Shown here piece after piece: positions 1-8,697 of a DNA stretch of 64,000 nt. The translations under genes and the position numbers were made by a program. This DNA comes from Allobosea sp. (GTDB taxonomy: Bacteria > Pseudomonadota > Alphaproteobacteria > Rhizobiales > Kaistiaceae). The notes below the pieces were generated by a model, which searched no databases, was not told the origin of the DNA, and worked only from the letters and a program-made list of their open reading frames with translations. Within the stretch, counting starts at the first letter, position 1. Each line of letters begins with the position of its first letter. The DNA is taken from assembly GCA_017307955.1 (NCBI GenBank), contig JAFKFV010000017.1:156508-220507 (forward strand). The letters run 5' to 3'.

Positions 1-381
1 GCTTTTGCCGGCCGCCACAGCCTCGCCGTCTATCTCGTCCACCAGCCGATCATCTTCGGCGCACTGTTCCTCGTCGCGCAGCTCGTCGTGCCCAATGCGG
101 CGGTCGACGGCGCGCGGGCGGACTGCGTCGATCGCTGTATCGCCGCGCGGGCGGACGAGGTCGGCTGCCACGCTTATTGCCGCTGCATGTTCGAGGACAT
201 GGACAAAGCCGGGCTGATGAAGCCGATGCTCGACAACGCGCTGACGCCGGCGGACATGGACCGCGTACGCGGCATGGCGATGACCTGCACGGCGATCACG
301 CTGCCGACGCCGGCGCCAGAGACGAGCCAGCCCGCGGATGGCGGCGCGGCCACTCCACGGGAAGGAAGTCCCTCACCCTGA
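1..381 (+). CDS. DUF1624 / heparan-alpha-glucosaminide acetyltransferase-like membrane protein, C-terminal part
   Basis: The reading frame is open from base 1, so the 5' end lies outside the window. The visible 126 residues start with a transmembrane helix containing SLAVYLVHQPIIFGAL, which is the conserved last membrane segment of the DUF1624 (HGSNAT catalytic-like) family. A cysteine-rich tail follows (CVDRC, CHAYCRC within residues 40-65), then a Pro/Ala-rich end. DUF1624 proteins are inner-membrane acyltransferase-like proteins; the substrate in bacteria is not established. The cysteine tail is known from rhizobial members and probably faces the periplasm (inference). Family call is good, function is not. 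Confidence 0.7.
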   Translation, partial: AFAGRHSLAVYLVHQPIIFGALFLVAQLVVPNAAVDGARADCVDRCIAARADEVGCHAYCRCMFEDMDKAGLMKPMLDNALTPADMDRVRGMAMTCTAITLPTPAPETSQPADGGAATPREGSPSP

Positions 382-420
382 CCCTCTCCCGCTCGACCCT
401 CTCGCGCTGGCGGGAGAGGG
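382..420. terminator. GC-rich hairpin after the DUF1624 gene
   Basis: CCCTCTCCCGC (382-392) is an exact inverted repeat of GCGGGAGAGGG (410-420) with a 17-base loop. It starts directly after the stop codon. There is no T-tract, so it may be a Rho-type or processing hairpin. CCCTCTCCC / GGGAGAGGG elements are also common as dispersed extragenic palindromes in GC-rich genomes. Confidence 0.5.
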
Positions 421-447
421 GACGGCAGGAGGCGCCCTCGTCCTCCC

Positions 448-879
448 TTACGGATCGATCACGCCCATCTTGAGGATGACGTTGCCGTAGAGGCGGCGTT
501 CGCCGGTGGCGATGATGGCGAAGGACTGCTTGGCGCGCTCGTAAAAGGCGAAGCGCTCCAGCTTCTGCAGCTTGTAGCCGGGATCGCGGCGGTCGATGAC
601 GTCCTGGAAGAGGGCGCAGACCGGCGGCACCGCGTCCGGATCGCCGACGACCTCCATGCGGATCGCCGTTTCGTCGGGCGCGAAGCGGTCGAGCGGCATC
701 AGCGAGAGCACGGCGTCGGCGACGCGCACCGCGTCGTGGCCATCCATGCGGATCAGCCGCTTCGCCATGGCGACGGCGGGGAAATTGGCGTCGACGATGG
801 TGATCTCGTCGCCATGGCCCATGGCGCGGAGCGCATGGATGAGTTCGGGTCCGATGATCGGATCGATGCCGCGCAGCAT
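448..879 (-). CDS. RbsD/FucU family sugar mutarotase
   Basis: 143 residues beginning MLRGIDPIIGPELIHALRAM, the usual length and N-terminus of the RbsD/FucU family. The family interconverts anomers of ribose or fucose in the cytoplasm. Family landmarks visible are GHGDEITIVDANFP (residues about 21-34), and the C-terminal ERRLYGNVILKMGV. FucU-type members have this RLYGN/ILKKGV ending, so fucose mutarotase is more likely than RbsD, but substrate is uncertain. The start was chosen at the Met of MLRGID because the upstream extension is not conserved-looking. It stands alone: no sugar kinase or transporter is adjacent. Confidence 0.85.
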   Translation of the reverse strand: MLRGIDPIIGPELIHALRAMGHGDEITIVDANFPAVAMAKRLIRMDGHDAVRVADAVLSLMPLDRFAPDETAIRMEVVGDPDAVPPVCALFQDVIDRRDPGYKLQKLERFAFYERAKQSFAIIATGERRLYGNVILKMGVIDP

Positions 880-1043
880 GTGGGTCGTTCCTCCTGTCGG
901 CCGGTGCGTTGATTGCCCGGCCCTTCGTTGCGAGGCGCGGATGATCGGCGGGGCCGGGCATCGCGTCAACAAGCGGCGCGCCGTTTGAATCGCCCTCGCC
1001 TTCCGCTAAGACGTTTCTTTCCCGAGCCCAGGCGGAAGACCGC

Positions 1044-1508
1044 ATGATCTCCCAGAAGGCCAAATATGCGTTCAAGGCGCTGCTGCATCTGGCACGCCAG
1101 GAGAAGGGCGAGACGATCCAGATCGACGACATCGCCCGCCATGCCGGCGTGCCGCGCAAGTTCCTCGAGCATATCCTGCTCGATCTCAAGCATCGCGGCA
1201 TGATCGCCAGCCGGCGGGGCCGGGCGGGCGGCTATGTGCTGATCAAGGAGCCGGCGGAGATCACCATCGGCCAGGTGCTCCGGGCGATCGACGGGCCCAT
1301 CGCGCCGCTCGGCTGCATCTCGCGCACCGCCTATCAGCGCTGCGCCGACTGCGCGGACGAGGCGACCTGCGGCGTCCGCCGGTTGTTCGCCGGGGCCTAT
1401 GCGGCGCAGCTGCTTCTCTTCGACGCGACGACACTTGCCGATGCCCTCAGCGAAGAGTCGCCCCTCATCGACGAACCAGACGGGGTTTCGGCCGAGGCGG
1501 CATTCTAG
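1044..1508 (+). CDS. Rrf2 family transcriptional regulator, likely regulator of the sulfate uptake operon
   Basis: 154 residues. The N-terminal winged helix (residues 1-65; ISQKAKYAFKALLHLA, then DIARHAGVPRKFLEHIL) is diagnostic of Rrf2 proteins. The signature cysteines are in GCISRTAYQRCADCADEATC (about 91-111), where IscR, NsrR or CymR relatives bind Fe-S clusters or sense cysteine. An AAGACCGC leader with GGCGGAAG precedes the ATG as ribosome site. It lies 102 bases upstream of, and in the same direction as, the sulfate ABC operon, so it probably controls sulfur assimilation in response to sulfur status (inference from position). Confidence 0.88.
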   Translation: MISQKAKYAFKALLHLARQEKGETIQIDDIARHAGVPRKFLEHILLDLKHRGMIASRRGRAGGYVLIKEPAEITIGQVLRAIDGPIAPLGCISRTAYQRCADCADEATCGVRRLFAGAYAAQLLLFDATTLADALSEESPLIDEPDGVSAEAAF

Positions 1509-1568
1509 GAACGATTTTCCATTCCACCGGCCCGCGAGACGGCTCCGTTGGTTTGAATTTGTCGAGTT

Positions 1569-1584
1569 CCTATGTCGAGATAGG
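1569..1584. promoter_or_regulatory. Palindrome CCTAT-N6-ATAGG upstream of sbp, candidate Rrf2 operator
   Basis: CCTAT (1569-1573) and ATAGG (1580-1584) form a perfect inverted repeat 27 bases before the sbp start. A weak promoter TTGGTT (1548-1553), 17 bases, TATGTC (1571-1576) would place the palindrome over the -10 box, a repressing position. Assignment to the adjacent Rrf2 protein is inference. Confidence 0.45.
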
Positions 1585-1610
1585 CCATCATCGCTCGATG
1601 GGAGCTTCGC

Positions 1611-2663
1611 ATGGTGCCTCTGACGACCTTCCGGTCCCGCCCGATCGGCCGCCTCGTGGCCGGCGCCCTTTTCGCCGCGATGGCGTCCATGCCGCTCGTC
1701 GCCGTTCCGGCCATCGCGGATACGACGCTGCTCAATGTCAGCTACGATCCGACCCGCGAGCTCTACAAGGCCTATGACGAGGCCTTCTCCACCTACTGGA
1801 AGGAGAAGACCGGCGAGACCGTCACCGTCGAGCAGTCGCATGGCGGCTCGGGCGCGCAGGCCCGCGCGGTGATCGACGGCCTCGACGCCGATGTCGTGAC
1901 GCTGGCGCTGGCCGCCGACATCGACGCCATCGCCGCCAGGACGGACAAGCTCCCGAAGGATTGGGCGACCCTCCTCCCCGACAATTCGACGCCCTACACG
2001 TCGACGATCGTCTTCCTGGTGCGCAAGGGCAATCCGAAGGGCATCAAGGACTGGGGCGATCTCGTGAAGGATGGCGTTCAGGTCATCACGCCCAATCCGA
2101 AGACCTCGGGCGGGGCGCGCTGGAACTATCTCGCTGCCTGGGCCTATGCCAACGAGACCTTCGGCGGCGACGAGGCGAAGATCCGCGACTTCGTCGGCAA
2201 ACTCTACCGGAACGTGCCGGTGCTCGATTCCGGCGCCCGTGGCTCGACGACGACCTTTGCCCAGCGCGGCATCGGCGACGTGCTGCTCGCCTGGGAGAAC
2301 GAGGCTTACCTCGCCCAGAACGAACTTGGTCCCGACCAGTTCGAGATCGTGACGCCGTCGATCTCGGTGAAGGCCGAGCCTCCGGTGGCGCTGATCAAGG
2401 GCAATGCCGACGCCAAGGGCACGACGGCGGTGGCGCAGGCCTATCTCGACTATCTCTACAGCGATGCGGCGCAGAAGATCATCGCTCACAACTACTACCG
2501 GCCCGTGAAGCCGGAAGCGGCCGATCCGGAGGATCTGAAGCGCTTCGCCGCGCTGAAGCTCGTCACCGTCGACGATCCGCAGTTCGGTGGCTGGGCCAAG
2601 GTGCAGCCGGCGCATTTCGCCGACGGCGCCATCTTCGACCAGATCTACAAGCCGGGCCAATAA
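1611..2663 (+). CDS. sbp: Sulfate ABC transporter, periplasmic sulfate-binding protein
   Basis: 350 residues with a Sec signal peptide (Arg-rich start, hydrophobic stretch, cleavage near AIA-DTTLL at about 36/37). The mature protein begins with [20 protein letters not shown], the classic Sbp/CysP motif, and contains [18 protein letters not shown] and [15 protein letters not shown], the sulfate-coordinating segments. It captures sulfate or thiosulfate for the CysTWA permease. First gene of the sbp-cysT-cysW-cysA operon; only 7 bases separate it from cysT. Sbp and CysP cannot be separated by sight, but the family is certain. Confidence 0.93.
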   Translation: MVPLTTFRSRPIGRLVAGALFAAMASMPLVAVPAIADTTLLNVSYDPTRELYKAYDEAFSTYWKEKTGETVTVEQSHGGSGAQARAVIDGLDADVVTLALAADIDAIAARTDKLPKDWATLLPDNSTPYTSTIVFLVRKGNPKGIKDWGDLVKDGVQVITPNPKTSGGARWNYLAAWAYANETFGGDEAKIRDFVGKLYRNVPVLDSGARGSTTTFAQRGIGDVLLAWENEAYLAQNELGPDQFEIVTPSISVKAEPPVALIKGNADAKGTTAVAQAYLDYLYSDAAQKIIAHNYYRPVKPEAADPEDLKRFAALKLVTVDDPQFGGWAKVQPAHFADGAIFDQIYKPGQ

Positions 2664-2670
2664 GGCCGCG

Positions 2671-3510
2671 ATGGCAACCCCGCTCGCCCTCGGCCGCCGG
2701 CCGGGCGTCATTCCGGGCTTCGGACTGACGCTCGGCTTCACGCTCGCCTATCTGTCGCTGATAGTGCTGATCCCGCTCGCCGGGCTCGTGGTGCGCGCCG
2801 CCAGCCTCGGCTGGGCCGACTTCATGGCGATCGCGCTCGACCCGCGCACGCTCGCCGCGCTCCGGCTCTCCTTCGGCGTCTCGGCGATCGCGGCGCTGGT
2901 CAATGCCGTGTTCGGGCTCGTCGTCGCCTGGGTGCTCGTGCGCTATGATTTTCCCGGCAAGCGCATCATCGACGCCGTGGTCGACCTGCCCTTCGCGCTG
3001 CCGACCGCCGTTGCCGGCATCGCGCTGACCGCGCTCTACGCGCCGAATGGCTGGGTCGGTCAATATGCGACGATGCTCGGCTTCAAGATCGCCTATACGC
3101 CGATCGGCATCTTCATCGCGCTGGTCTTCATCGGCATCCCGTTCATCGTCCGTACGGTGGAGCCGGTGCTCGCCGATCTCGACCGCGAGATCGAGGAGAT
3201 GGCGGCGACGCTGGGCGCCCGGCGCTGGACGGCGGTGCGCCGCGTCGTGCTGCCGACGCTGGTCCCGGCGCTCCTCACCGGCTTCGCGCTCGCCTTCGCC
3301 CGCGCGGTCGGCGAATACGGTTCGGTGATCTTCATCGCCGGCAACATCCCCTATGTCTCGGAGATCGCGCCGTTGCTGATCGTCATCCGCCTCACCGAGT
3401 TCAACTATGCGGCGGCGACCGGTGTCGCGACGATCATGCTGATCATCTCCTTCATCCTGCTCTTCGCCATCAACCTGATCCAGGCCTGGAGCCGCCGGAG
3501 GCTCGGATGA
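2671..3510 (+). CDS. cysT: Sulfate/thiosulfate ABC transporter permease CysT (CysU)
   Basis: 279 residues with six predicted membrane helices and the inner-membrane permease loop EEMAATLGARRWTAVRRVVLP (about residues 173-193) that docks on CysA. The start ATG at 2671 was preferred over an earlier in-frame ATG because the earlier one lies inside sbp and the extension is not hydrophobic. Ends overlapping cysW by an ATGA junction, so the two permeases are translationally coupled. Typical length for CysT (about 277). Confidence 0.93.
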   Translation: MATPLALGRRPGVIPGFGLTLGFTLAYLSLIVLIPLAGLVVRAASLGWADFMAIALDPRTLAALRLSFGVSAIAALVNAVFGLVVAWVLVRYDFPGKRIIDAVVDLPFALPTAVAGIALTALYAPNGWVGQYATMLGFKIAYTPIGIFIALVFIGIPFIVRTVEPVLADLDREIEEMAATLGARRWTAVRRVVLPTLVPALLTGFALAFARAVGEYGSVIFIAGNIPYVSEIAPLLIVIRLTEFNYAAATGVATIMLIISFILLFAINLIQAWSRRRLG

Positions 3511-4388
3511 CCGACATCGCCGCCCCCGCGCCCCACCATGCCGCGCGCTTCCAGCCGGCGGCGACCGAACGGCCCGCCGTGCGCGTGCTGCTGACGGTCG
3601 TCGCGCTCGCCTTTCTCGGTCTCTTCCTGGTGCTGCCGCTGGTCAGCGTCTTCTACGAGGCGCTGAGCGCCGGCTTCGGCGCGTTCGTCAAGGCGCTCGG
3701 CGGCCGCGAAACGGCGAGCGCCATAGAGCTGACGCTGCTCGTCGCGGCGATCTCGGTGCCGGCCAATCTCGTCTTCGGCCTCACCGCCTCCTGGGCGATC
3801 GCGAAGTTCGAATTCCGCGGCAAGAGCCTGTTGATCACGCTGATCGACCTGCCCTTCTCGGTCTCGCCCGTCACAGCCGGCCTCATCTATGTGCTGATGT
3901 TCGGCGCGCAGGGCTATCTCGGCCCGCTGCTCGCCGAGCACGGCATAAAGGTCATCTTCGCGGTACCGGGCATCGTGCTGGCCACGATCTTCGTCACCTT
4001 CCCCTTCATCGCCCGCGAACTGATCCCGATCATGCAGGCGCAGGGAACGCAGGACGAGGAGGCGGCGCTCTCGCTTGGCGCCAGCGGCTGGCAGACCTTC
4101 TTCCGCGTGACGCTGCCCAACGTCAAATGGGCGCTGCTCTATGGCGTCTTGCTCTGCAACGCCCGCGCGATGGGTGAGTTCGGCGCGGTGTCGGTCGTCT
4201 CCGGCCATATCCGCGGCAAGACCAACACCATGCCGCTGCAGGTCGAGATCCTGTACAACGAATACATGTACCGCGCGGCCTTCGCGGTCGCCTCGCTGCT
4301 GGCGCTGCTCGCGCTCGTGACCCTTATCGTCAAGTCGATCCTGGAATGGCGCTATGCCGACGAGATCGCCGCCACCCGCCGCCACTGA
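3507..4388 (+). CDS. cysW: Sulfate/thiosulfate ABC transporter permease CysW
   Basis: 293 residues, about six membrane helices after a soluble 25-residue N-terminus. The EAA loop is in [22 protein letters not shown]. Helical segment [22 protein letters not shown] is strongly conserved in CysW. Forms the heterodimeric sulfate channel with CysT. The start overlaps the cysT stop by 4 bases; cysA begins 10 bases after its stop. Confidence 0.93.
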   Translation: MTDIAAPAPHHAARFQPAATERPAVRVLLTVVALAFLGLFLVLPLVSVFYEALSAGFGAFVKALGGRETASAIELTLLVAAISVPANLVFGLTASWAIAKFEFRGKSLLITLIDLPFSVSPVTAGLIYVLMFGAQGYLGPLLAEHGIKVIFAVPGIVLATIFVTFPFIARELIPIMQAQGTQDEEAALSLGASGWQTFFRVTLPNVKWALLYGVLLCNARAMGEFGAVSVVSGHIRGKTNTMPLQVEILYNEYMYRAAFAVASLLALLALVTLIVKSILEWRYADEIAATRRH

Positions 4389-4398
4389 GGTGACATCC

Positions 4399-5490
4399 AT
4401 GAACGCGCTCACCCCGCTCGAAGCGGAGACGTCGATCGCCCTCGGCGCGCCGGTGGATGTCACCATCGACGCCGTCGCCAAGGATTTCGGCGATTCGCCG
4501 GCGCTGTTCGGTGTCTCGCTCGACGTGCGCGCCGGGGAACTGGTGGCGCTGCTCGGGCCGTCCGGCTCGGGCAAGACGACGCTGTTGCGCATCCTCGCCG
4601 GGCTGGAAGCCCCCTCGGCCGGCCGCGTGCTCTTCGGCGGCGAGGACGCGCTCGGGCTCCCCGTTCAGGACCGCAATATCGGCTTCGTCTTCCAGCATTA
4701 CGCGCTCTTCCGCCATATGACGGTGTTCGACAACATCGCCTTCGGCCTCACCGTGCGGCCGCGCGCGTCACGGCCGGCGAAGGCAGAGATCCGCCGCCGC
4801 GTCCTTCATCTCCTCAATCTCGTGCAGCTCACGGGGCTGGAGAAGCGCTATCCGACACAGCTTTCCGGCGGCCAGCGGCAGCGGGTGGCGCTCGCCCGCG
4901 CGCTGGCGATCGAGCCGCGGCTGCTCCTTCTCGACGAGCCGTTCGGCGCGCTCGACGCGCAGGTGCGCAAGGATCTCCGCCGCTGGCTGCGCGAGATCCA
5001 CGACCGGACCGGCCACACGACCTTCTTCGTCACCCATGACCAGGAAGAGGCGCTGGAACTCGCCGACCGCGTCGTCGTCATGTCGAAGGGCAGGATCGAG
5101 CAGGTCGGCTCGGCCGACGACATCTATGACCGGCCGGCCAGCCCCTTTGTCTTCTCGTTCATCGGCGAATCGACGCTGCTGCCGGTGGTCATCGAGGGCG
5201 GCGCGGTGACTTTCGGCGGCGATCCGACCGGGCTCGACGTGAATAAAACGGAGCGCCGAGAGGCGGTGCTCGGCTTCCGGCCGCATGACGTGACTTTGGT
5301 CGAGGACGACGCCCCGGCGATCCGCGGCCGCATCGTCGCGACGCGGCGCCATGGCGGACGGCGGCGGCTCGAGCTTCAGGTCGGCCCCGACCATCTCCGC
5401 GCAGAGATCGATGTCGAGGTCGGCGACGAGCAGCCGCTCGGCACGCTGGTCGGCTTCCGGCCGCAGCGCTGGCGGATCTTCCCGGCCTAA
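4399..5490 (+). CDS. cysA: Sulfate/thiosulfate ABC transporter ATP-binding protein CysA
   Basis: 363 residues. Walker [10 protein letters not shown] (about 53-61), Q-loop FVFQHYALF, signature [15 protein letters not shown], Walker [13 protein letters not shown] and the switch His in FVTHDQEEA are all present. The C-terminal part (from about 250) is the TOBE/CysA regulatory domain. The ATG at 4399 follows GAGGTGACATCC, a good ribosome site, and gives the usual CysA length with a somewhat long N-terminal leader. Energises the CysTW permease. Its stop overlaps by a few bases the convergent metallopeptidase gene. Confidence 0.94.
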   Translation: MNALTPLEAETSIALGAPVDVTIDAVAKDFGDSPALFGVSLDVRAGELVALLGPSGSGKTTLLRILAGLEAPSAGRVLFGGEDALGLPVQDRNIGFVFQHYALFRHMTVFDNIAFGLTVRPRASRPAKAEIRRRVLHLLNLVQLTGLEKRYPTQLSGGQRQRVALARALAIEPRLLLLDEPFGALDAQVRKDLRRWLREIHDRTGHTTFFVTHDQEEALELADRVVVMSKGRIEQVGSADDIYDRPASPFVFSFIGESTLLPVVIEGGAVTFGGDPTGLDVNKTERREAVLGFRPHDVTLVEDDAPAIRGRIVATRRHGGRRRLELQVGPDHLRAEIDVEVGDEQPLGTLVGFRPQRWRIFPA

Positions 5491-6251
5491 GCCTCTTCCG
5501 CGCCGATCGCGTGCAGGCTGGCGCCGTTGCGGGTGAGCCAGACCTTGGCGGCGTCCATGCCCGGGCAGAGGGTGCGCACGAGCTTCCAGAAGCGTGGCGA
5601 GTGGTTCATCTCGCGCAGATGCGCGACCTCATGCGCGACGAGATAATCGAGCACCGAAGGCGGCGCCATGACGACCCGCCAGGAATAGGAGATTGTACCC
5701 GTCGTCGAGCACGAGCCCCAGCGGCTCGCCGGGTCGCCGAGCCGGACCGCCTTGACGCGAACGCCGAGCGCCGCGGCATGGCGCGCCGTCGCCGCCTCGA
5801 AATCGGCCCGCGCCTCGCGCTTCAGGAAATCGATCACGCGGCGCTGGAGATGGCTGGCATCGCCGGGAACGATAAGCGCCGCCTCGGCACCCTCTCCCTC
5901 GACATGGACGAGGCCGCGACCGCCGACATGGCGGATCGCGAGGGGCACGCCGCGCAGGGGGACCTGGCCGCCATCGGCGAGCGGCTGCGCCACCGGCAAC
6001 GCGTCGAGCCGCGCCTTCAGCCAGCCGCGATGCCGCTCCAGGAAGCGCTGCGCCTCGGCGAGGCTGCCGCGCGGGGGAATGGTCATCACCGGCTCGCGCA
6101 CCGAGCCGGCGAGACGCAGCGTGTAGCGGCTTGCTCGCGGGCTCCAGTTGAGCGCGACGCGCACGGGCTCGCCGTCGATCGCCAGCATGACATGGTCGGG
6201 ACGCGCGACAACGGCTTTCGGCCGCGGCGGCTGGCGCGAGAAGAATCCCAT
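5487..6251 (-). CDS. YgjP/SprT-like zinc metallopeptidase (M48/DUF45 type)
   Basis: 254 residues. The zinc motif HEVAH (His207, Glu208, His211) with the following [10 protein letters not shown] gives the YgjP-like (DUF45) pattern, in which a third His is supplied by [23 protein letters not shown] just before it is also conserved. Cytosolic; cellular substrate is unknown in the family, some members sit in restriction-modification loci but this one does not. Gene ends tail-to-tail with cysA. Confidence 0.88.
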   Translation of the reverse strand: MGFFSRQPPRPKAVVARPDHVMLAIDGEPVRVALNWSPRASRYTLRLAGSVREPVMTIPPRGSLAEAQRFLERHRGWLKARLDALPVAQPLADGGQVPLRGVPLAIRHVGGRGLVHVEGEGAEAALIVPGDASHLQRRVIDFLKREARADFEAATARHAAALGVRVKAVRLGDPASRWGSCSTTGTISYSWRVVMAPPSVLDYLVAHEVAHLREMNHSPRFWKLVRTLCPGMDAAKVWLTRNGASLHAIGAEEA

Positions 6252-6298
6252 GCTGCTCCTGCGTTTCGGGCCGATTCGCTGGCCGTCATCCTTGCATG

Positions 6299-6325
6299 AA
6301 AAAGGCCGGGCATCGCTGCCCGGCC
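6299..6325 (-). terminator. Rho-independent terminator of the DUF2852 gene
   Basis: Read leftward, a perfect 9-bp stem (GGCCGGGCA with TGCCCGGCC, loop of 4) is followed by TTTTT. It lies 25 bases after the DUF2852 stop codon. One of the few canonical U-tract terminators in this window. Confidence 0.85.
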
Positions 6326-6349
6326 CACATCACTGCCGTCCGTACCGGA

Positions 6350-6802
6350 TCAGAGATCGATCACCGGGCCGTCGTTTCCGCCACCCTGGCCGGTCTGCGG
6401 CTTGCGGGCGCGGTCGCGATCGGACTTGAAGCGATCGAACTCCTCCTGGTCGCGGGCGCGACGCAGGTTCTGCACGAAGGTCTCGAACTCCGCGCGCTCC
6501 TCGTCGAGGCGCCGGCGCTCTTCCTCGAGACGCTTCAGCTCGGCGTCACGATAGGCGTCGAAGGCCGAGTTGCCACTCTGCCAGCTGCGCTGTTCGTAGC
6601 GGCGCGACCCGCAGCCGCCGAACGAGCGGCGGAAGTCGTCGCGTACGCCCGCCGCGCTGCGGCGGAACTCGGGAATCCGGTCGCCCCAGATGATGTAGGC
6701 GAGCATGGCGAGACCGAGCGGCCAGAACACGACGAAGCCGAGGACCATCAGCGCGATGGTGAGCGGCGTCCAGCCCGGACGCAGGGCCTGTGTGTTGGTC
6801 AT
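6350..6802 (-). CDS. DUF2852 domain membrane-anchored coiled-coil protein
   Basis: 150 residues. After a short polar start (MTNTQALRPGWTP) there is a pair of hydrophobic stretches (about 14-40, ending YIIWGDRIPEFRR) typical of DUF2852, then a charged Glu/Arg-rich coiled coil (LKRLEEERRRLDEERAEF, about 95-130). Known only from alphaproteobacteria, function unknown. The start at 6802 follows GGAAGGATCC, a usable ribosome site, and gives the family N-terminus. Confidence 0.82.
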   Translation of the reverse strand: MTNTQALRPGWTPLTIALMVLGFVVFWPLGLAMLAYIIWGDRIPEFRRSAAGVRDDFRRSFGGCGSRRYEQRSWQSGNSAFDAYRDAELKRLEEERRRLDEERAEFETFVQNLRRARDQEEFDRFKSDRDRARKPQTGQGGGNDGPVIDL

Positions 6803-6866
6803 GGATCCTTCCTTCCGTAATCCCCAACGAAAACGGAAGTGGGAAGGCGATGCCCCCCGTTCAAGC

Positions 6867-6902
6867 AAAATCGGACAGCCGCCGCGGCGCGGCCGTCCGA
6901 TT
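6867..6902 (-). terminator. Terminator hairpin of the MFS transporter gene
   Basis: AATCGGAC (6869-6876) pairs with GTCCGATT (6895-6902); the GC-rich interior can also fold. On the minus strand the stem runs into TTTT. It lies 30 bases beyond the MFS stop codon and separates that gene from DUF2852. Confidence 0.7.
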
Positions 6903-6931
6903 CCCTTTTGCGGCGTTCTGCGCGGCTCCGC

Positions 6932-8464
6932 CTACGCCTCGATCTCCAGCATCCGCTGTCCGCGGCGCCGGCGGCGGGCAGGCCGCGGCACGAGGGCGAC
7001 GAAGGTCACCACCGCCGCCGCGAAGGTGATGCCGCCGGCGATCAGCATGGTGAGGCGGAACGCGGTGCCATAGGCGGCGGCGAAGGCGCCTGCCGGGAGG
7101 CTCGGCGCCATGCGGGCTGCCTCGTCGAAGGAGCCGCTGGCCACCGCGAGCGCGAGCTGGTCCATCGCAGCTCCGGCCCCACCCGGCAGCGCGTCGGCGA
7201 CAAAGGCCGCGAGCACGGCCCCGACCACGGCGATCGCCACCGTCTCGCCGGCGACGCGCATGGTGCCGAAGATGCCGGTCGCCATGCCGGCGCGCTCCTT
7301 GGGAACGACGGAGATCGCGAGATCGTCCATCAGGCCCCAGGGGATGCCGGCGCCGATGCCGGCAAGAGCCAGCGGCGCCATGAAGGCGAGCGGCGAGGCG
7401 CCGGGCGGGATCGCCGCCAGCCAGACGATGCCAGCCGCCGAGACGAGCAGCCCGCCCGAGGCGAGGAGGCCGGCCGGGATGCGGCGGGCGAGATGAGCGG
7501 CGAGGAAGGGCACGATCGCGATCGGCGCCGAGAGCGGCAGCAGCATCAGCCCGGCCTGCAACTCGCTCATGCCCTCGACCCGCACGAAACGGATCGGCAG
7601 CAGGAAGAGCGGCACGACGAAGGAATAGGCGACCGCGACCGGCAGCGCCTGGATGCCGACGAAGCGCGCATAGGTGAAGAGCGAGAGGTCGAGCATCGGC
7701 CGGGCGACGAGGCGCTCGATGGTGACGAAGGCGACGAAGAGCACGGCGGCCGCTGCGAAGAGGGCGATCACCAGCGGATGATCCCAGCCGAAGGACGGCC
7801 CTTCGCTGATGGCGAAGATCAGCGAGACCAGCATGGCGGTGAAGCTCGCGGCGCCGAGGGCGTCGATCCGCGTCGCGTCCGGATCGCGCGTTTCGGAAAG
7901 CCGCGGCGCCCCGACCGCGAGGATGAGCACGCCGGCCGCCGCGGTGGCGAAGAAGATGGCGCGCCAGCCGAGCGTCGCGATAAGTCCGCCGGCGATGATC
8001 GGCCCGAAGGCGATGCCGATGCCGAAGCCCGAGCCGATCAGCCCCAGCGCCCGCGTTCGCGCCGGCCCTTCGAACTCCTGCGCCAGCGCGGCGAAGCCGG
8101 CCGAAAGCGCGATGGCCCCCGAAATGCCCTGCACGCCGCGCAGAAGATCGAGCACGAGCACGCTCGGCGCGAAGCCGATGGCGAGTGAGGCGAGCGTGAA
8201 GCCGGTCATGCCGATCTTGAACATGCGCTTGCGGCCATACTGGTCGGCGAGCGCCCCGCCCAGCATGACGCTGGAGCCCACGGCGAGCATGAAGCCCGAG
8301 ACGATCCAGGTCAGCGCGGCGACGCTGCCGCCGAGATCGGCGCCGATGGCGGGAATGGCGACCGCCGGGCCGGTAAAGGAGATGGGAATGGTGACGGCGA
8401 CGAGGAAGATGGCCGCGAGGACGAGCGACTTCTTCCGCGCCGCATCGGGGGATGCGTCGGTCAT
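6932..8464 (-). CDS. MFS multidrug efflux transporter (DHA2/EmrB-QacA type)
   Basis: 510 residues, about fourteen hydrophobic segments, consistent with the 14-helix DHA2 drug:H+ antiporters. Motif A appears as GGALADQYGRKRMFKIG after helix 2, motif C-like GSGFGIGIAFGPIIAGGL in helix 5. The C-terminus is a short basic tail (RRRRRGQRML). Transcribed divergently from a TetR regulator with a strong promoter and palindromes between them, so expression is very likely drug- or metabolite-inducible. Substrate unknown. Confidence 0.9.
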   Translation of the reverse strand: MTDASPDAARKKSLVLAAIFLVAVTIPISFTGPAVAIPAIGADLGGSVAALTWIVSGFMLAVGSSVMLGGALADQYGRKRMFKIGMTGFTLASLAIGFAPSVLVLDLLRGVQGISGAIALSAGFAALAQEFEGPARTRALGLIGSGFGIGIAFGPIIAGGLIATLGWRAIFFATAAAGVLILAVGAPRLSETRDPDATRIDALGAASFTAMLVSLIFAISEGPSFGWDHPLVIALFAAAAVLFVAFVTIERLVARPMLDLSLFTYARFVGIQALPVAVAYSFVVPLFLLPIRFVRVEGMSELQAGLMLLPLSAPIAIVPFLAAHLARRIPAGLLASGGLLVSAAGIVWLAAIPPGASPLAFMAPLALAGIGAGIPWGLMDDLAISVVPKERAGMATGIFGTMRVAGETVAIAVVGAVLAAFVADALPGGAGAAMDQLALAVASGSFDEAARMAPSLPAGAFAAAYGTAFRLTMLIAGGITFAAAVVTFVALVPRPARRRRRGQRMLEIEA

Positions 8465-8589
8465 GGCATGTCTTTCCGAACTGTCGGAGCCCGCCGCTCG
8501 GCGCGGGGGCGATCAAGGGCGCGAAGCGTGCGGCGGGAGAGGGCGCCGCACGCTTCGACGGCGGCCGGCCGCCACCGCCGATCCCGTTT

Positions 8590-8605
8590 TGTAGGGATCG
8601 CTACA
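8590..8605. promoter_or_regulatory. TetR-type operator 1 (TGTAGGGATCGCTACA)
   Basis: Near-perfect 16-bp palindrome with TGTAG / CTACA arms around GATC. It sits just downstream of the -10 box of the MFS promoter, overlapping its probable transcription start. Confidence 0.65.
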
Positions 8606-8608
8606 GAA

Positions 8609-8636
8609 ATAATAGGTCCTTGATTCCGCCCGTCAA
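8609..8636 (-). promoter_or_regulatory. Promoter of the MFS transporter gene
   Basis: On the minus strand, TTGACG (8636-8631), a 16-base spacer, and TATTAT (8614-8609). This is close to the sigma-70 consensus and directly followed by operator 1. Confidence 0.65.
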
Positions 8637-8644
8637 GCGTTTAA

Positions 8645-8660
8645 TTTAGCGATCGATACA
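8645..8660. promoter_or_regulatory. TetR-type operator 2 (TTTAGCGATCGATACA)
   Basis: A weaker copy of operator 1 (6 of 8 arm pairs match), 55 bp away. It overlaps the -10 box of a plausible tetR promoter (TTGATT 8620-8625, 16 bases, TAATTT 8642-8647), so it would serve autoregulation. Confidence 0.5.
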
Positions 8661-8697
8661 GAAACATGGGCCAGCCCCGCCGGGACCGGTCTCAAGG

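Noticed and set aside
6839..8188. Plus-strand open frame opposite the MFS gene
   Set aside because: Asp/Arg/Glu/Gly-rich shadow of the efflux gene, without hydrophobic or catalytic motifs.
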